64,000 nucleotides of DNA from Rheinheimera sediminis. GTDB taxonomy: Bacteria > Pseudomonadota > Gammaproteobacteria > Enterobacterales > Alteromonadaceae. Position 1 is the first letter of the stretch. Each line of letters opens with the position of its first letter. Location: assembly GCF_004005375.1 (NCBI RefSeq), contig NZ_RZUF01000011.1:93686-157685 (forward strand), read 5' to 3'. The position numbers and the translations under genes are program-made. Under the pieces are notes generated by a model. That model searched no databases and was not told where the DNA came from. It saw nothing but the letters and a program-made list of their open reading frames with translations. Below are positions 29,580 through 37,849 of the stretch, piece by piece.

Positions 29580-30081
29580 GATAATAGTTATGGTGGCAGT
29601 GCTGTTTTGTCTTAATGCACAGGCTATACCCACAGATGTGAAGTTGGTAGGGCAAGGACAATTCAGCTATTTGTTTTGGGATTTGTATCAGGCAGAGCTT
29701 TATACTCAGGATGGTGGCTGGAGTGATTATCAGCAAAGTTCTCCTCTGGTGTTAAAGCTGACTTACCAACGTAAAATAACAAAAAAAGACTTTATTGAGG
29801 CTACTGTCGATCAGTGGAAGCATTTGAAGGGAGAGGTTTCTGTGCAGCATAAAGCATGGGCCGGGCAGTTGGCCGAGATTTGGACCGACGTGAAAAAAGG
29901 CGATCAGTTAAGTTGTGTATTACTACCTGACAATAGAGTCGAATTTTATTTTAATAACAAACTTTTGGGCGAGGTTGCTGACCCAAGTTTTGGTCCGGCT
30001 TTTTTAGATATCTGGTTGTCTGAGCAAACCTCAGCACCAAAATTAAGAAAACAGTTACTGAACCTAAGCTCGGGCACATGA
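29572..30081 (+). CDS. Chalcone isomerase-like periplasmic protein
   Basis: A 169-residue protein with a signal peptide (MRKIIVMVAVLFCLNAQA, cleavage after AQA). The mature part, beginning DVKLVGQGQFSYLFWDLYQAELY, followed by LKLTYQRKITKKDFIEATVDQW and FLDIWLSEQTSAPKLRKQLL, matches bacterial chalcone-isomerase-fold proteins. These are not thought to act on flavonoids; their role is unresolved. The ATG at 29572 lies within the DUF2878 stop region (eight-base overlap); an upstream in-frame start is possible but would spoil the signal peptide. Confidence 0.85.
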   Translation: MRKIIVMVAVLFCLNAQAIPTDVKLVGQGQFSYLFWDLYQAELYTQDGGWSDYQQSSPLVLKLTYQRKITKKDFIEATVDQWKHLKGEVSVQHKAWAGQLAEIWTDVKKGDQLSCVLLPDNRVEFYFNNKLLGEVADPSFGPAFLDIWLSEQTSAPKLRKQLLNLSSGT

Positions 30082-30595
30082 GTGCCAACCTTGGTCGGGG
30101 TAACGAATTCAATCAACGAAGTAAAATCCTTGTGTAAAGCAATTAGAGTCTTTGCTGAATGAATGTACGGATTTTTGTGGAGCTGAAAGTTTCCCGTCCA
30201 GCCTTAGCTGGTGATAGCCATATTGAGTAACTCAGAGAGGCGTGAAAATACGACTATTCAGTGGCAAGGCCTACTCCGGGTTTAGGTTGACTAATTTAGC
30301 TTATCTTGTTTTTCATCTTATTTACTTCAGATTTTTGTGTTGGCTACTGCAAGATTTCTTTTCGTTTATTTATTCATCAAGCCTCTGATTGTCGTTTCCA
30401 GGCTGTAAATCAGAATTATCATTTAGAAACAATTTGATAGGTCTTGCATGGGCTCTGTTGTCGGTGTTGCTGCTTATTTTGTTTTAGGTTGTTTTGCATA
30501 CAATTAGTCATGTCTTTGATTTTTATCATAAATTTAACACCTGTGTTTTTTGCGACAGACGCCTGTTTAGCCGGGCTTTTGTTCCGCAAAAGCTG
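30082..30595. other. Long gene-free upstream region of the TonB receptor
   Basis: About 510 bases between the chalcone-isomerase-like gene and the receptor promoter. No convincing frame, tRNA or known riboswitch pattern was recognised. A small CCAGC...GCTGG hairpin sits at 30198-30211, and the part beyond 30290 is T-rich. The length suggests control sequence, but none can be named. Confidence 0.4.
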
Positions 30596-30625
30596 TTGAC
30601 CACGGCAAATTAGAACCATTATCAT
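30596..30625 (+). promoter_or_regulatory. Promoter with overlapping candidate Fur box
   Basis: TTGACC (30596-30601), an 18-base spacer and TATCAT (30620-30625). The 19 bases at 30605-30623 agree with the classical Fur consensus at 14 positions by hand count, the right half CATTATC being exact. Iron repression of the following TonB receptor gene is plausible. Confidence 0.4.
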
Positions 30626-30735
30626 CCGCCGCCGTTTTGGGAGAGCCCCAATTCAGGCGTGTTGTAGCTTCAATCAGCGCTCATGTTGATTGCCGTAAAA
30701 AACAGAGTCACTTCACAGTGACCCAGGGAGAAAAA

Positions 30736-33549
30736 ATGTTTGTAAGTAGTAAGCTGTCAAAAGCAGTTAGTTTAGCAGTAGCTTTTGGCGCTGTGTCAGG
30801 CGTCACTTTTTCCGGTTCGGTACATGCTCAGGAAACTGATAGTGTTGAACGCATCCAGGTTACAGGTTCAAGTATCAAACGTACTGACTTTGAAGGTGCA
30901 TTGCCTGTTCAGACTATTGATCGTGCAGCTATCGATCGTTCAGGTCTGGCTACCGCTGGTGATTTAATTCAGTCTATTCCTTCTATGCAAGGTTTTACTA
31001 CAGATGGTGACTCTGTAGGTGGCGGTGGCGGTGGTATGAAAACCGCTTCGTTACGTGGTCTGGGTGCTGAATACACGCTAGTTTTAATTAATGGTCGCAG
31101 AATGGCGCCTCGTGGCTCAGGCTCCACTATCGATTTGAACTCTATCCCTCTGGCTGCCATTGAGCGTGTTGAAGTACTGACAGACGGCGCATCTGCTCTG
31201 TACGGTTCGGACGCTATCGCAGGTGTGGTGAACTTCATCACTAAAGACGACGCCCAAGGTGTGAATCTTTCCGCTCGTTACAACAAGCCACAAGAGAAAA
31301 ACGGCAGCAGCGACAATTTCTCAATCACTGGTGGTTTAGGTAATTTTGATACTGATGGTTACAATGTGCTGTTATCTTACAGCCGTGATTCTCAGGAACA
31401 GCTGAAAGCTACAGATCGTGATTTTTCTAAATCAGGTATTATTCCGTTCAGCGTGAATAATAAAGATTATTATTTTGTCTCTGGTTCAGCGAATGCTATC
31501 CCTGGTAATGCTCGTTACTACTATAAAGATGCTGTAACTGGTGATACGAAAGATGTTACTTTTAACCCTTATGAGAAACAAAACGGCACCTGTGCACCGG
31601 ACAACTTTAAATCTTCAACTGTCTGTCAGTACGACTTCACCACTACGATAGAAATTTTGCCAGAAAGCACACGTGATTCATTGATGTTGGGTACTGATGT
31701 TGCCATTAACGATGATACAAAGTTATTCGTTGATGCGATGTACTCTGATTTCTCTCAGACCACTCGTATAGCACCAAATGCTACAGGTTTCTTCCCTCTG
31801 GCTATCGACTCTGCTTTAGTTCAGCAATATGTAGTACCTTATATTGATCCTGCTCATTTAGCATCAGTGACCACAGTGCAAGCACAATGGCGTGCTTTAC
31901 CATTGGGTGGCCGCTCTACCGAGTGGAATACCAAGTCAACTCATATTGTAACTGGTGTTGAAGGCGTGATTGATACTATCGATTACTCAGCTGCCTTTAC
32001 TTACTCAAAAAATGATACGGACGAAAACGTAGCTGGTGGCTATCCGGATCGTCAGAAGTTCATGGCAGCTGTGCGCTCTGGACTGGTAAACGTATTTGAA
32101 ACTCCTGATAAAATCAGCGCAGAAGGCTTGAAGGCTCTGCAGGATTCTCAATACTTCGGTAACTGGAGCAACGATACTACTGAAGTAAAAGGCGTTGATT
32201 TTAAAGCTTCAACACCAGTTTATGAATTACCGGCAGGCGATGTCTATATTGGTACAGGCGCTGAGTTCCGTAATACGCAGTTTGTCAGCACTTTAGCTGA
32301 TGCTAACAGAAACAATCTGTTGTTGGGTGGAAACCCGAGTGCTGAGTATGATTTAAGCCGTGATAACTACGGTGGTTTTGTTGAGGTCATAGTTCCTGCT
32401 CTTGAGAATCTGGAACTGACTGGCGCCGTGCGTTATGACAACATAGGTGAAGTGACGTCTGATTTCGTCTACGACGCTGATGGCGTTGCTGCACCAGGCA
32501 GCTATAAAGTAAACGATTCCATGAATGACACAACCTATAAGCTGGCACTTCGTTACAATGCCACAGAGGATCTGTTATTGCGTGCTTCAACGGGCACTGG
32601 TTTCAAAGCTCCTTCAATGCTTGCTCTGGCCGAGCCTAAAGTTGAATTCGGTGTGACGAGCAGCACTTATGTGTGTCCATTTGCTGGTACTACTGATCCA
32701 CTGGCAGCTTTATGCAGTGCTTCTCCGCAGCAGTTTGAAGCTTTCCGTCAGGGCAATGCCGCATTAAAACCTGAAGAATCTAAGCAATATACTTTAGGTT
32801 TTGTCTACGCACCTGATAACAACTTCAGCTTCAGCATGGATTACTGGAACATTGAACTGACAAACCTGGTGACTTCAGTTACTGAGTCTCAGATTGTGAA
32901 TAACCCAGTGCGTTACCGTGATCTGTTTACCACTAAAGTGAATCCGTCTACTGGTCAGGAAGAACTGGCTGTTATTTTTGCCAGTGTCAACGTAGGTCAG
33001 TCTAAAAACTCAGGTATCGATTGGGATTTAACTGTAGGTAATGACTTATCTTTTGGTCGTTTAAGCACCACTTTAGCTGGTACTTACATGCTGGATAGTG
33101 AGTATACTCGTCCTGGTACTACAGATGACTGGATCAGCAGCTTAGGTCGTTTTGGTGATGACAATGCAGTTGTATTCAGAACCGTAGCGAAGTTCATCAA
33201 TACCTTAAGCCATGGTGATTTTGCACACAGTGCTATTCTGAGCTACCGCAGTGGTTATCAGGACCAGGCACAGTATGCAAACAGCGCCTATGTTCGTTTA
33301 GATTCTGTAAACGGTGCTGGTGTTGATATGCAGCTGAGTGTTCCTTCGTACGCCACTGTTAACTATCAGACAAAATACCAGGCAATGGAAGCTCTGGGCG
33401 TAACCTTCGGTATCAACAACCTGAGTGACCGTGCTCCTCCATTGTCACTGCGTTCAGGTGGTGCTGGTCACCAGGTGGGTTTCGACCCGCGTTATACTGA
33501 CGTGTATGGCCGTACTTTCTATTTAGGTCTGGATTACAAGTTCATGTAA
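30736..33549 (+). CDS. TonB-dependent outer-membrane receptor
   Basis: A 937-residue receptor. The start at 30736 follows AGGGAG and gives a signal peptide (KLSKAVSLAVAFGAVSGVTF, cleavage near VHAQ); the longer frame from 30637 is not credible. The TonB-box region is probably DSVERIQVTG, followed by a plug domain with AGDLIQSIPSMQGF, ASLRGLGAEYTLVLINGRRM and LTDGASALYGSDAIAGVVNF. The barrel ends with the sequence GRTFYLGLDYKFM. The type is the large Xanthomonas/alteromonad group whose substrates include carbohydrates, peptides and siderophores, so the ligand is unknown. It converges on the alkaline phosphatase gene across a shared terminator. Confidence 0.95.
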   Translation: MFVSSKLSKAVSLAVAFGAVSGVTFSGSVHAQETDSVERIQVTGSSIKRTDFEGALPVQTIDRAAIDRSGLATAGDLIQSIPSMQGFTTDGDSVGGGGGGMKTASLRGLGAEYTLVLINGRRMAPRGSGSTIDLNSIPLAAIERVEVLTDGASALYGSDAIAGVVNFITKDDAQGVNLSARYNKPQEKNGSSDNFSITGGLGNFDTDGYNVLLSYSRDSQEQLKATDRDFSKSGIIPFSVNNKDYYFVSGSANAIPGNARYYYKDAVTGDTKDVTFNPYEKQNGTCAPDNFKSSTVCQYDFTTTIEILPESTRDSLMLGTDVAINDDTKLFVDAMYSDFSQTTRIAPNATGFFPLAIDSALVQQYVVPYIDPAHLASVTTVQAQWRALPLGGRSTEWNTKSTHIVTGVEGVIDTIDYSAAFTYSKNDTDENVAGGYPDRQKFMAAVRSGLVNVFETPDKISAEGLKALQDSQYFGNWSNDTTEVKGVDFKASTPVYELPAGDVYIGTGAEFRNTQFVSTLADANRNNLLLGGNPSAEYDLSRDNYGGFVEVIVPALENLELTGAVRYDNIGEVTSDFVYDADGVAAPGSYKVNDSMNDTTYKLALRYNATEDLLLRASTGTGFKAPSMLALAEPKVEFGVTSSTYVCPFAGTTDPLAALCSASPQQFEAFRQGNAALKPEESKQYTLGFVYAPDNNFSFSMDYWNIELTNLVTSVTESQIVNNPVRYRDLFTTKVNPSTGQEELAVIFASVNVGQSKNSGIDWDLTVGNDLSFGRLSTTLAGTYMLDSEYTRPGTTDDWISSLGRFGDDNAVVFRTVAKFINTLSHGDFAHSAILSYRSGYQDQAQYANSAYVRLDSVNGAGVDMQLSVPSYATVNYQTKYQAMEALGVTFGINNLSDRAPPLSLRSGGAGHQVGFDPRYTDVYGRTFYLGLDYKFM

Positions 33550-33600
33550 TCTAAAGAAAGCTGATAGGAACAGAACTAAAGCTGTTTCTTGAACAAAACA

Positions 33601-33629
33601 AAAACCCCACTGCTTGCAGTGGGGTTTTT
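33601..33629 (+). terminator. Bidirectional terminator
   Basis: AAAACCCCACTGC, loop TT, GCAGTGGGGTTTTT: a 13-bp stem with A-run and T-run on either side. It lies between the convergent TonB receptor and alkaline phosphatase genes and can end both transcripts. Confidence 0.93.
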
Positions 33630-33665
33630 AGTTTTCTGTTTCATTCAGCCAAAGTAAACTAAACT

Positions 33666-34973
33666 TTACTTTTTCTGTTGGATAAGCTCTATAAGCTTCG
33701 CAGCTATTTCAGTGTTATCCTGAAAGCCCGCAAATTTTAGTTTGTCTGCACCATAAGCCAGTACCGGCACATCTGCTGCTGTATGGCCACTGCTAGTCCA
33801 GCCTGTGGAAGAATAGTCGTCTATCCGTTGCTTTACTGCAGTAGCTAAAGCCTTTTGACCTTCAGTACGAGCTTTGCCCAACAGCTGTTGTTCATCTGCC
33901 GTTAGTTCCAGTCCGGTGAAACTTAACCAGGCTTGATAAAACACTTTATCGTCTTTTAACGCTAACAACTGTCCTGCTATATAGTCACCCGTATGTTTTG
34001 TTTTTTTAATAACATCACGTTTCCAGGCGTAATTACCATTGGCGCCCAAAGACAAGCCACCGGTTTCATGATCCGCAGTGATCACTAACAACGTATCAGG
34101 GTTAGCGTCGACATAAGCTTTTGCCACTTTAATTGATTCGGCAAAATCGTGCATTTCGGCCATAGCACAGGCAATATCGTTGGCATGACCACACCAGTCT
34201 ATTTGGCTACCTTCAATCATCACGACAAAGCCCTCCTCAGCTGGGGATAGCAGATCCAAGGCTTTTTCCGTCATTTGCTTTAATGGCAAAGGTTCTGGAT
34301 TATCCAGAGCACTGACAAAGCCTTTAGGGGCAAACAAACCTAAAGCGGGCAGCTGTTCCAGCGATTTCATGCCAACCCAGCTATCCGTATACTGGTAGCC
34401 AGCTTGTTTAAATTCTTCGACCAGATTTCGGTCTTTGCGGATAAAGTAGCTGGTTCCTCCGCCAAGCATTAAATCAGCCACAATACGGCCACCTACTTTA
34501 TTGTCTATGTAATCATCAGCGATTTGATCATAGTTTTGACGGCTTGAGTCATGAGCTAAAAATCCAGCTGGTGTAGCGTGGTTAATTTGTGCTGTGACTA
34601 CTATGCCGGTTTGCATGCCTTTGGCTTTAGCAATTTCCAGCATTGTGGTTAAGGCTTTATGGTCATGGTCTACCGCTATAGCACCATTGTAAGTTTTGTG
34701 TGTGCTTGACAGTGCTGTGGCTGCAGCAGCTGAGTCTGTTACTACCGTATCGTCATCAGGGTAAGTACTGGCGTTACCAATCCACAACTCATCAAAGACT
34801 GTAGTTTCTACTACTTTGGTGTCTGGATTATCCATGTAATAACGATAGGCCGCTAAATACGCCGGACCCATGCCGTCACCTATCATATATATAATGTTTT
34901 TTGGTGCGGCAATTGCGGCAGTCGAAGCACAAGCAAGACAAGCGATACTGATTAAACTAAGTTTTTTTAACAT
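33666..34973 (-). CDS. Alkaline phosphatase (PhoA superfamily)
   Basis: An exported phosphomonoesterase of 435 residues with a signal peptide (SLISIACLACASTAAIAA). Metal and active-site motifs are complete: YMIGDGMGPAYL (Asp), VVTDSAAAATALS near residue 80 with the phosphorylated Ser, QINHATPAGF, EGSQIDWCGHANDIA, ITADHETGGLSLG and TGWTSSGHTAADVPVLAYG. It belongs to the group typified by Vibrio alkaline phosphatase. The periplasmic location suggests phosphate scavenging. No Pho box was identified upstream, but I could not scan for one reliably. Confidence 0.95.
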   Translation of the reverse strand: MLKKLSLISIACLACASTAAIAAPKNIIYMIGDGMGPAYLAAYRYYMDNPDTKVVETTVFDELWIGNASTYPDDDTVVTDSAAAATALSSTHKTYNGAIAVDHDHKALTTMLEIAKAKGMQTGIVVTAQINHATPAGFLAHDSSRQNYDQIADDYIDNKVGGRIVADLMLGGGTSYFIRKDRNLVEEFKQAGYQYTDSWVGMKSLEQLPALGLFAPKGFVSALDNPEPLPLKQMTEKALDLLSPAEEGFVVMIEGSQIDWCGHANDIACAMAEMHDFAESIKVAKAYVDANPDTLLVITADHETGGLSLGANGNYAWKRDVIKKTKHTGDYIAGQLLALKDDKVFYQAWLSFTGLELTADEQQLLGKARTEGQKALATAVKQRIDDYSSTGWTSSGHTAADVPVLAYGADKLKFAGFQDNTEIAAKLIELIQQKK

Positions 34974-35234
34974 AAGAAGGCTCTATTGGGTGGCAGAAAT
35001 CAGATTTTACCAAAGTAAGTTGAAAAGGCTATCTTACGCCAGTGACTGAATCATGACAAAACTGTAAAGGTTCGAACTACGACCAACAGACGTAAAAGTA
35101 AGACTGATAGAGGGTAAAACAAAACTTAGGATATAAATGTTGCAGAGCTGATCTCCCATGGCTTAGAGTAAGGATGGAACTAAAAGCGCAGCCCCTTATC
35201 TAACAGGCCGTGAAGTTAACGAGGTGAAGAAGTC

Positions 35235-35831
35235 ATGAGTAAAAAGTTTGTTGTTGTTGCTTTGAGTCTGATGATGATGGCGGGATGCGCCAGTTATCCC
35301 GAGCAAGTGCGGATAGCTGAGAACGTAGCTCTGACCAGTTATGAAAATGCTGCTCAGCAAAACCTTGATTTTGGTACTGCCCGTTGGAGTGGCGTTATTG
35401 CTCAAGTGAGTAATAAAGCGGATAAAACCCGCTTGGAAGTTGTGTATTTTCCATCAGGCTCTAATGGACGACCTGCTGTTTCTGACCAAACAAAAGGCCG
35501 CTTTGTGGCTTACATCAAAGGTTTTTTAGATCCAATGGTGTACCAGCCAGGCAAGTCAGTCACCGTCTTAGGTGAGTTGACACGTTCTGAAACCGGAAAA
35601 GTCGATGAATTTGAATACCGCTATCCGGTGATGAAAGATGCAAGGGTCTATTTGTGGCCGAAACAGGAAGAACGGGTTGAAGTCATTGATACCTGGCCTA
35701 TGATGCGTCCTTATCCCTATTACTGGGGTTATGGACCGGGCATACGAGTGCGCACCATTACAAAACAACAGACAACAACACAAGGTCCAGTTCATGTTGA
35801 CAACAATAAACAGAATAAAGTGCAACCTTAA
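35235..35831 (+). CDS. slp: Slp-family outer-membrane lipoprotein
   Basis: A 198-residue lipoprotein with signal peptide and lipobox LMMMAGCAS (Cys18). The mature part has NLDFGTARWSGVIAQVSNKA, RLEVVYFPSGSNGRP, GRFVAYIKGFLDPMVYQPGK and VTVLGELTRSETGKVDEFEYRYPV, matching Slp (starvation lipoprotein) and YeaY. A tyrosine/proline/tryptophan-rich stretch (PYPYYWGYGPG) lies near residue 160, and the tail is polar. Asp at the residue after Cys is absent (Ala), consistent with outer-membrane sorting. A GAGGTG ribosome site lies about ten bases before the ATG. The next gene starts inside this one. Confidence 0.9.
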   Translation: MSKKFVVVALSLMMMAGCASYPEQVRIAENVALTSYENAAQQNLDFGTARWSGVIAQVSNKADKTRLEVVYFPSGSNGRPAVSDQTKGRFVAYIKGFLDPMVYQPGKSVTVLGELTRSETGKVDEFEYRYPVMKDARVYLWPKQEERVEVIDTWPMMRPYPYYWGYGPGIRVRTITKQQTTTQGPVHVDNNKQNKVQP

Positions 35832-36654
35832 TCTAATGCTGTTTGGTGCCGCCTTTTGTAGCGCTGCCGCCATGGCTGGAACCTCTATGCCCTCTGATTT
35901 AGCCTCTTTAGCCGAACATCCGTTTCGCAGTGCAGAGGACAGAGCGAGAAATCAGCACCGCCATCCAGTGGAGACCCTGACTTTTTTTGGCATTCAACCC
36001 TCTATGTCAGTGCTTGAGATCTGGCCTGCCAGAGGTTGGTATACTGAGATTCTTGCCCCTTATTTAAAGGACCAAGGCAAGCTTACTATCGCCAGCTTCC
36101 GTGTGGATGACGGCACCATGCAAGACGACAGAAAAATATTCTGGAGTCGGATCAGCGAACGACTGACGCAGCGGATCTTAAAACACAACGCACATTTTGG
36201 TACAGTCGAACAAACAGAGTTTGACCCGCCAGGTTACATGTATCTGGGCTTAGCCCAACAATACGATATGGTATTGAGTTTTAGAAATGCGCATATTTGG
36301 AATGAGCAAGGTTATTTACTGGATGTGTTTCGTGCTGTTTTTGACGTGCTCAAGCCGCAGGGGGTTTTTGGCATAGTTGAACACAGAGCCAGCCGTGTTT
36401 CAGAGATTTCCAGTTCTGCTGTTGAAGGATATCTGGATGAATCTTATGTGATTGCAGTAGCTGAACAAGCAGGTTTTAAATTGCAGGCGAAATCTGAGGT
36501 CAATGCGAACTCAAGAGACACTAAGGATTACCCAAAAGGTGTGTATGCTCTACCACCAACTTTAGCTATGGGGACAGTAGAGAGGGCTCGCTATCTTGCA
36601 ATAGGCGAGAGTGATCGTATGACCCTGAAGTTCGTAAAGGCCACAAGCGAATAA
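35794..36654 (+). CDS. Exported class I methyltransferase-like protein (COG4798 type)
   Basis: A 286-residue protein resembling a group of predicted methyltransferases that carry signal peptides. The start at 35794 gives a positively charged leader (MLTTINRIK then LMLFGAAFCSAAAMA); an ATG at 35836 just after the slp stop is an alternative but lacks the charged part. The mature protein begins with AEHPFRSAEDRARNQHRHPV and has LEIWPARGWYTEILAPYLK in the SAM-binding position, where the usual P-G-G-G run is P-A-R-G, so cofactor binding may be altered. DVLKPQGVFGIVEHRA fits motif III. It overlaps slp by 38 bases and shares one base with the hydrolase gene after it. Confidence 0.8.
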   Translation: MLTTINRIKCNLNLMLFGAAFCSAAAMAGTSMPSDLASLAEHPFRSAEDRARNQHRHPVETLTFFGIQPSMSVLEIWPARGWYTEILAPYLKDQGKLTIASFRVDDGTMQDDRKIFWSRISERLTQRILKHNAHFGTVEQTEFDPPGYMYLGLAQQYDMVLSFRNAHIWNEQGYLLDVFRAVFDVLKPQGVFGIVEHRASRVSEISSSAVEGYLDESYVIAVAEQAGFKLQAKSEVNANSRDTKDYPKGVYALPPTLAMGTVERARYLAIGESDRMTLKFVKATSE

Positions 36655-37493
36655 TGCTTGCGCTGGAGTTCCCACTGCCTGCCTTGTCTTTGGCTGGCTG
36701 GCAACAGGGGCCAGAATCAGCGCGAGTCATTTTGTGTTTGCATGGTTGGCTTGATAATGCGGATAGCTTTTTACCTCTTTCTGCTCATCTGTCAGATCTC
36801 AATTTGGTTGCTATAGATTTACCCGGGCATGGCCTGTCACAGCATCGCAGCCTTGATGCTCATTACCACTTTTTAGATTGGGTCCATGATGTTGCCACTC
36901 TGATTAAAAGCCAGGGCTGGCAACAGGTTGATATCATAGGTCATTCGATGGGCGGCATGATTGCCTCAGTTTTGGCTGCAGTGATGCCACAGATGGTACG
37001 CAGGCTGGTACTGATTGATAGTATAGGGCTAGTGACTGGCGACTCATCTGACATCAGTCAACAAGTGCGAACTGCTATCAACCACAGGTGGCAGAGCCCT
37101 AACAAACAAAAACCTGTTTACCGCGATCTACAGAGTGCGGCAGCAGCCAGACAAAGCCAGAGCGATTTTGATTTCAATAGTGCAGTTATTTTGACAAGGC
37201 GAGGAACCCAAGCTTGTTCAGGTGGCCTGATCTGGTCTGCGGATATTCGGCTGCGTGAAACCTCAGCCTATCGTTTAATGCAAAATCAAGCGATACAACT
37301 GCTCAGAGATATCCAATGCCCTGTATTGGCTATTCTGGCTAAAGACGGCCTGGAGATGATGCAAAAGTCCAGACAAGTTTATCAGAATTGTTATTCTCAG
37401 CTAAAGTTGGTTGAGCTTCATGGTGGACATCATTGTCATATGACACAGCCGGAAATGACAGCTGACGAAATTCGTCAATTTCTACTGTCCTGA
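36654..37493 (+). CDS. Alpha/beta hydrolase
   Basis: A 279-residue hydrolase. CLHGWLDNADSF near residue 28 is the oxyanion loop, IDLPGHGLSQ follows, and the nucleophile elbow is IIGHSMGGMIASV near residue 95. Asp in LAKDGLEMM and His in HGGHHCHMTQPE complete the triad. No signal peptide, so cytoplasmic. The substrate is unknown; the fold family includes esterases and C-C hydrolases. It is the last gene of the slp-methyltransferase-hydrolase group, followed by two tandem terminators. Confidence 0.9.
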   Translation: MLALEFPLPALSLAGWQQGPESARVILCLHGWLDNADSFLPLSAHLSDLNLVAIDLPGHGLSQHRSLDAHYHFLDWVHDVATLIKSQGWQQVDIIGHSMGGMIASVLAAVMPQMVRRLVLIDSIGLVTGDSSDISQQVRTAINHRWQSPNKQKPVYRDLQSAAAARQSQSDFDFNSAVILTRRGTQACSGGLIWSADIRLRETSAYRLMQNQAIQLLRDIQCPVLAILAKDGLEMMQKSRQVYQNCYSQLKLVELHGGHHCHMTQPEMTADEIRQFLLS

Positions 37494-37495
37494 TG

Positions 37496-37652
37496 TTTTT
37501 TATGCTCTGCAATCCTGCAGAGCACCCTTAGGGGCCAGCTAAAAGCTGTTAAAAATCGTTCCTGACGATTTTTTATGCTCTGCAATCCTGCAGAGCACCC
37601 TTAGGGGCCAGCTAAAGCTGTTAAAAATCGTTCCTGACGATTTTTTATGCTG
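37496..37652. repeat. Two tandem 73/72-bp units, each with two hairpins
   Basis: Two nearly identical units (37496-37568 and 37569-37640) and the first 12 bases of a third. Each holds GCTCTGCA-ATCC-TGCAGAGC and then AAAATCGT-TCCTG-ACGATTTTTT, the latter a rho-independent terminator. The only length difference is one A. It follows the alpha/beta hydrolase gene and probably works as a double terminator. Confidence 0.85.
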
Positions 37653-37849
37653 TTATAGTCATTGCCAGAACTGCCATTCTGCCGACAATTGTTAAATCCG
37701 AACAATTGTGGGATGATGCAATATTAGAGTAAAAACTCAGTGTTGCTTGTGTCAGAATAAAACTATGTCTGCGCACGGGACCAGAGCACAAAATTTAACT
37801 GCTATAACTACTATAACTAAAAAATAATAAATACCACGAGGAGAGGACA
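37653..37849 (+). promoter_or_regulatory. fadD upstream region with inverted repeat
   Basis: ACAATTGTT (37685-37693), a 7-base spacer and AACAATTGT (37701-37709) form a perfect 9-bp inverted repeat 140 bases before fadD. It looks like a regulator binding site; it does not match the E. coli FadR consensus well. Nothing else was recognised here. Confidence 0.4.

Noticed and set aside
30082..30595. Riboswitch upstream of the TonB receptor
   Set aside because: No block matching cobalamin, c-di-GMP, TPP or other riboswitch cores that I know was seen.
30637..30735. Longer N-terminus for the TonB receptor
   Set aside because: The extra 33 residues precede a normal signal peptide, while the ATG at 30736 has AGGGAG in place.
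37496..37640. Relationship between the 73-bp units here and the 73-bp tRNA-derived units at 57 kb
   Set aside because: Only the length is the same; the sequences share nothing.
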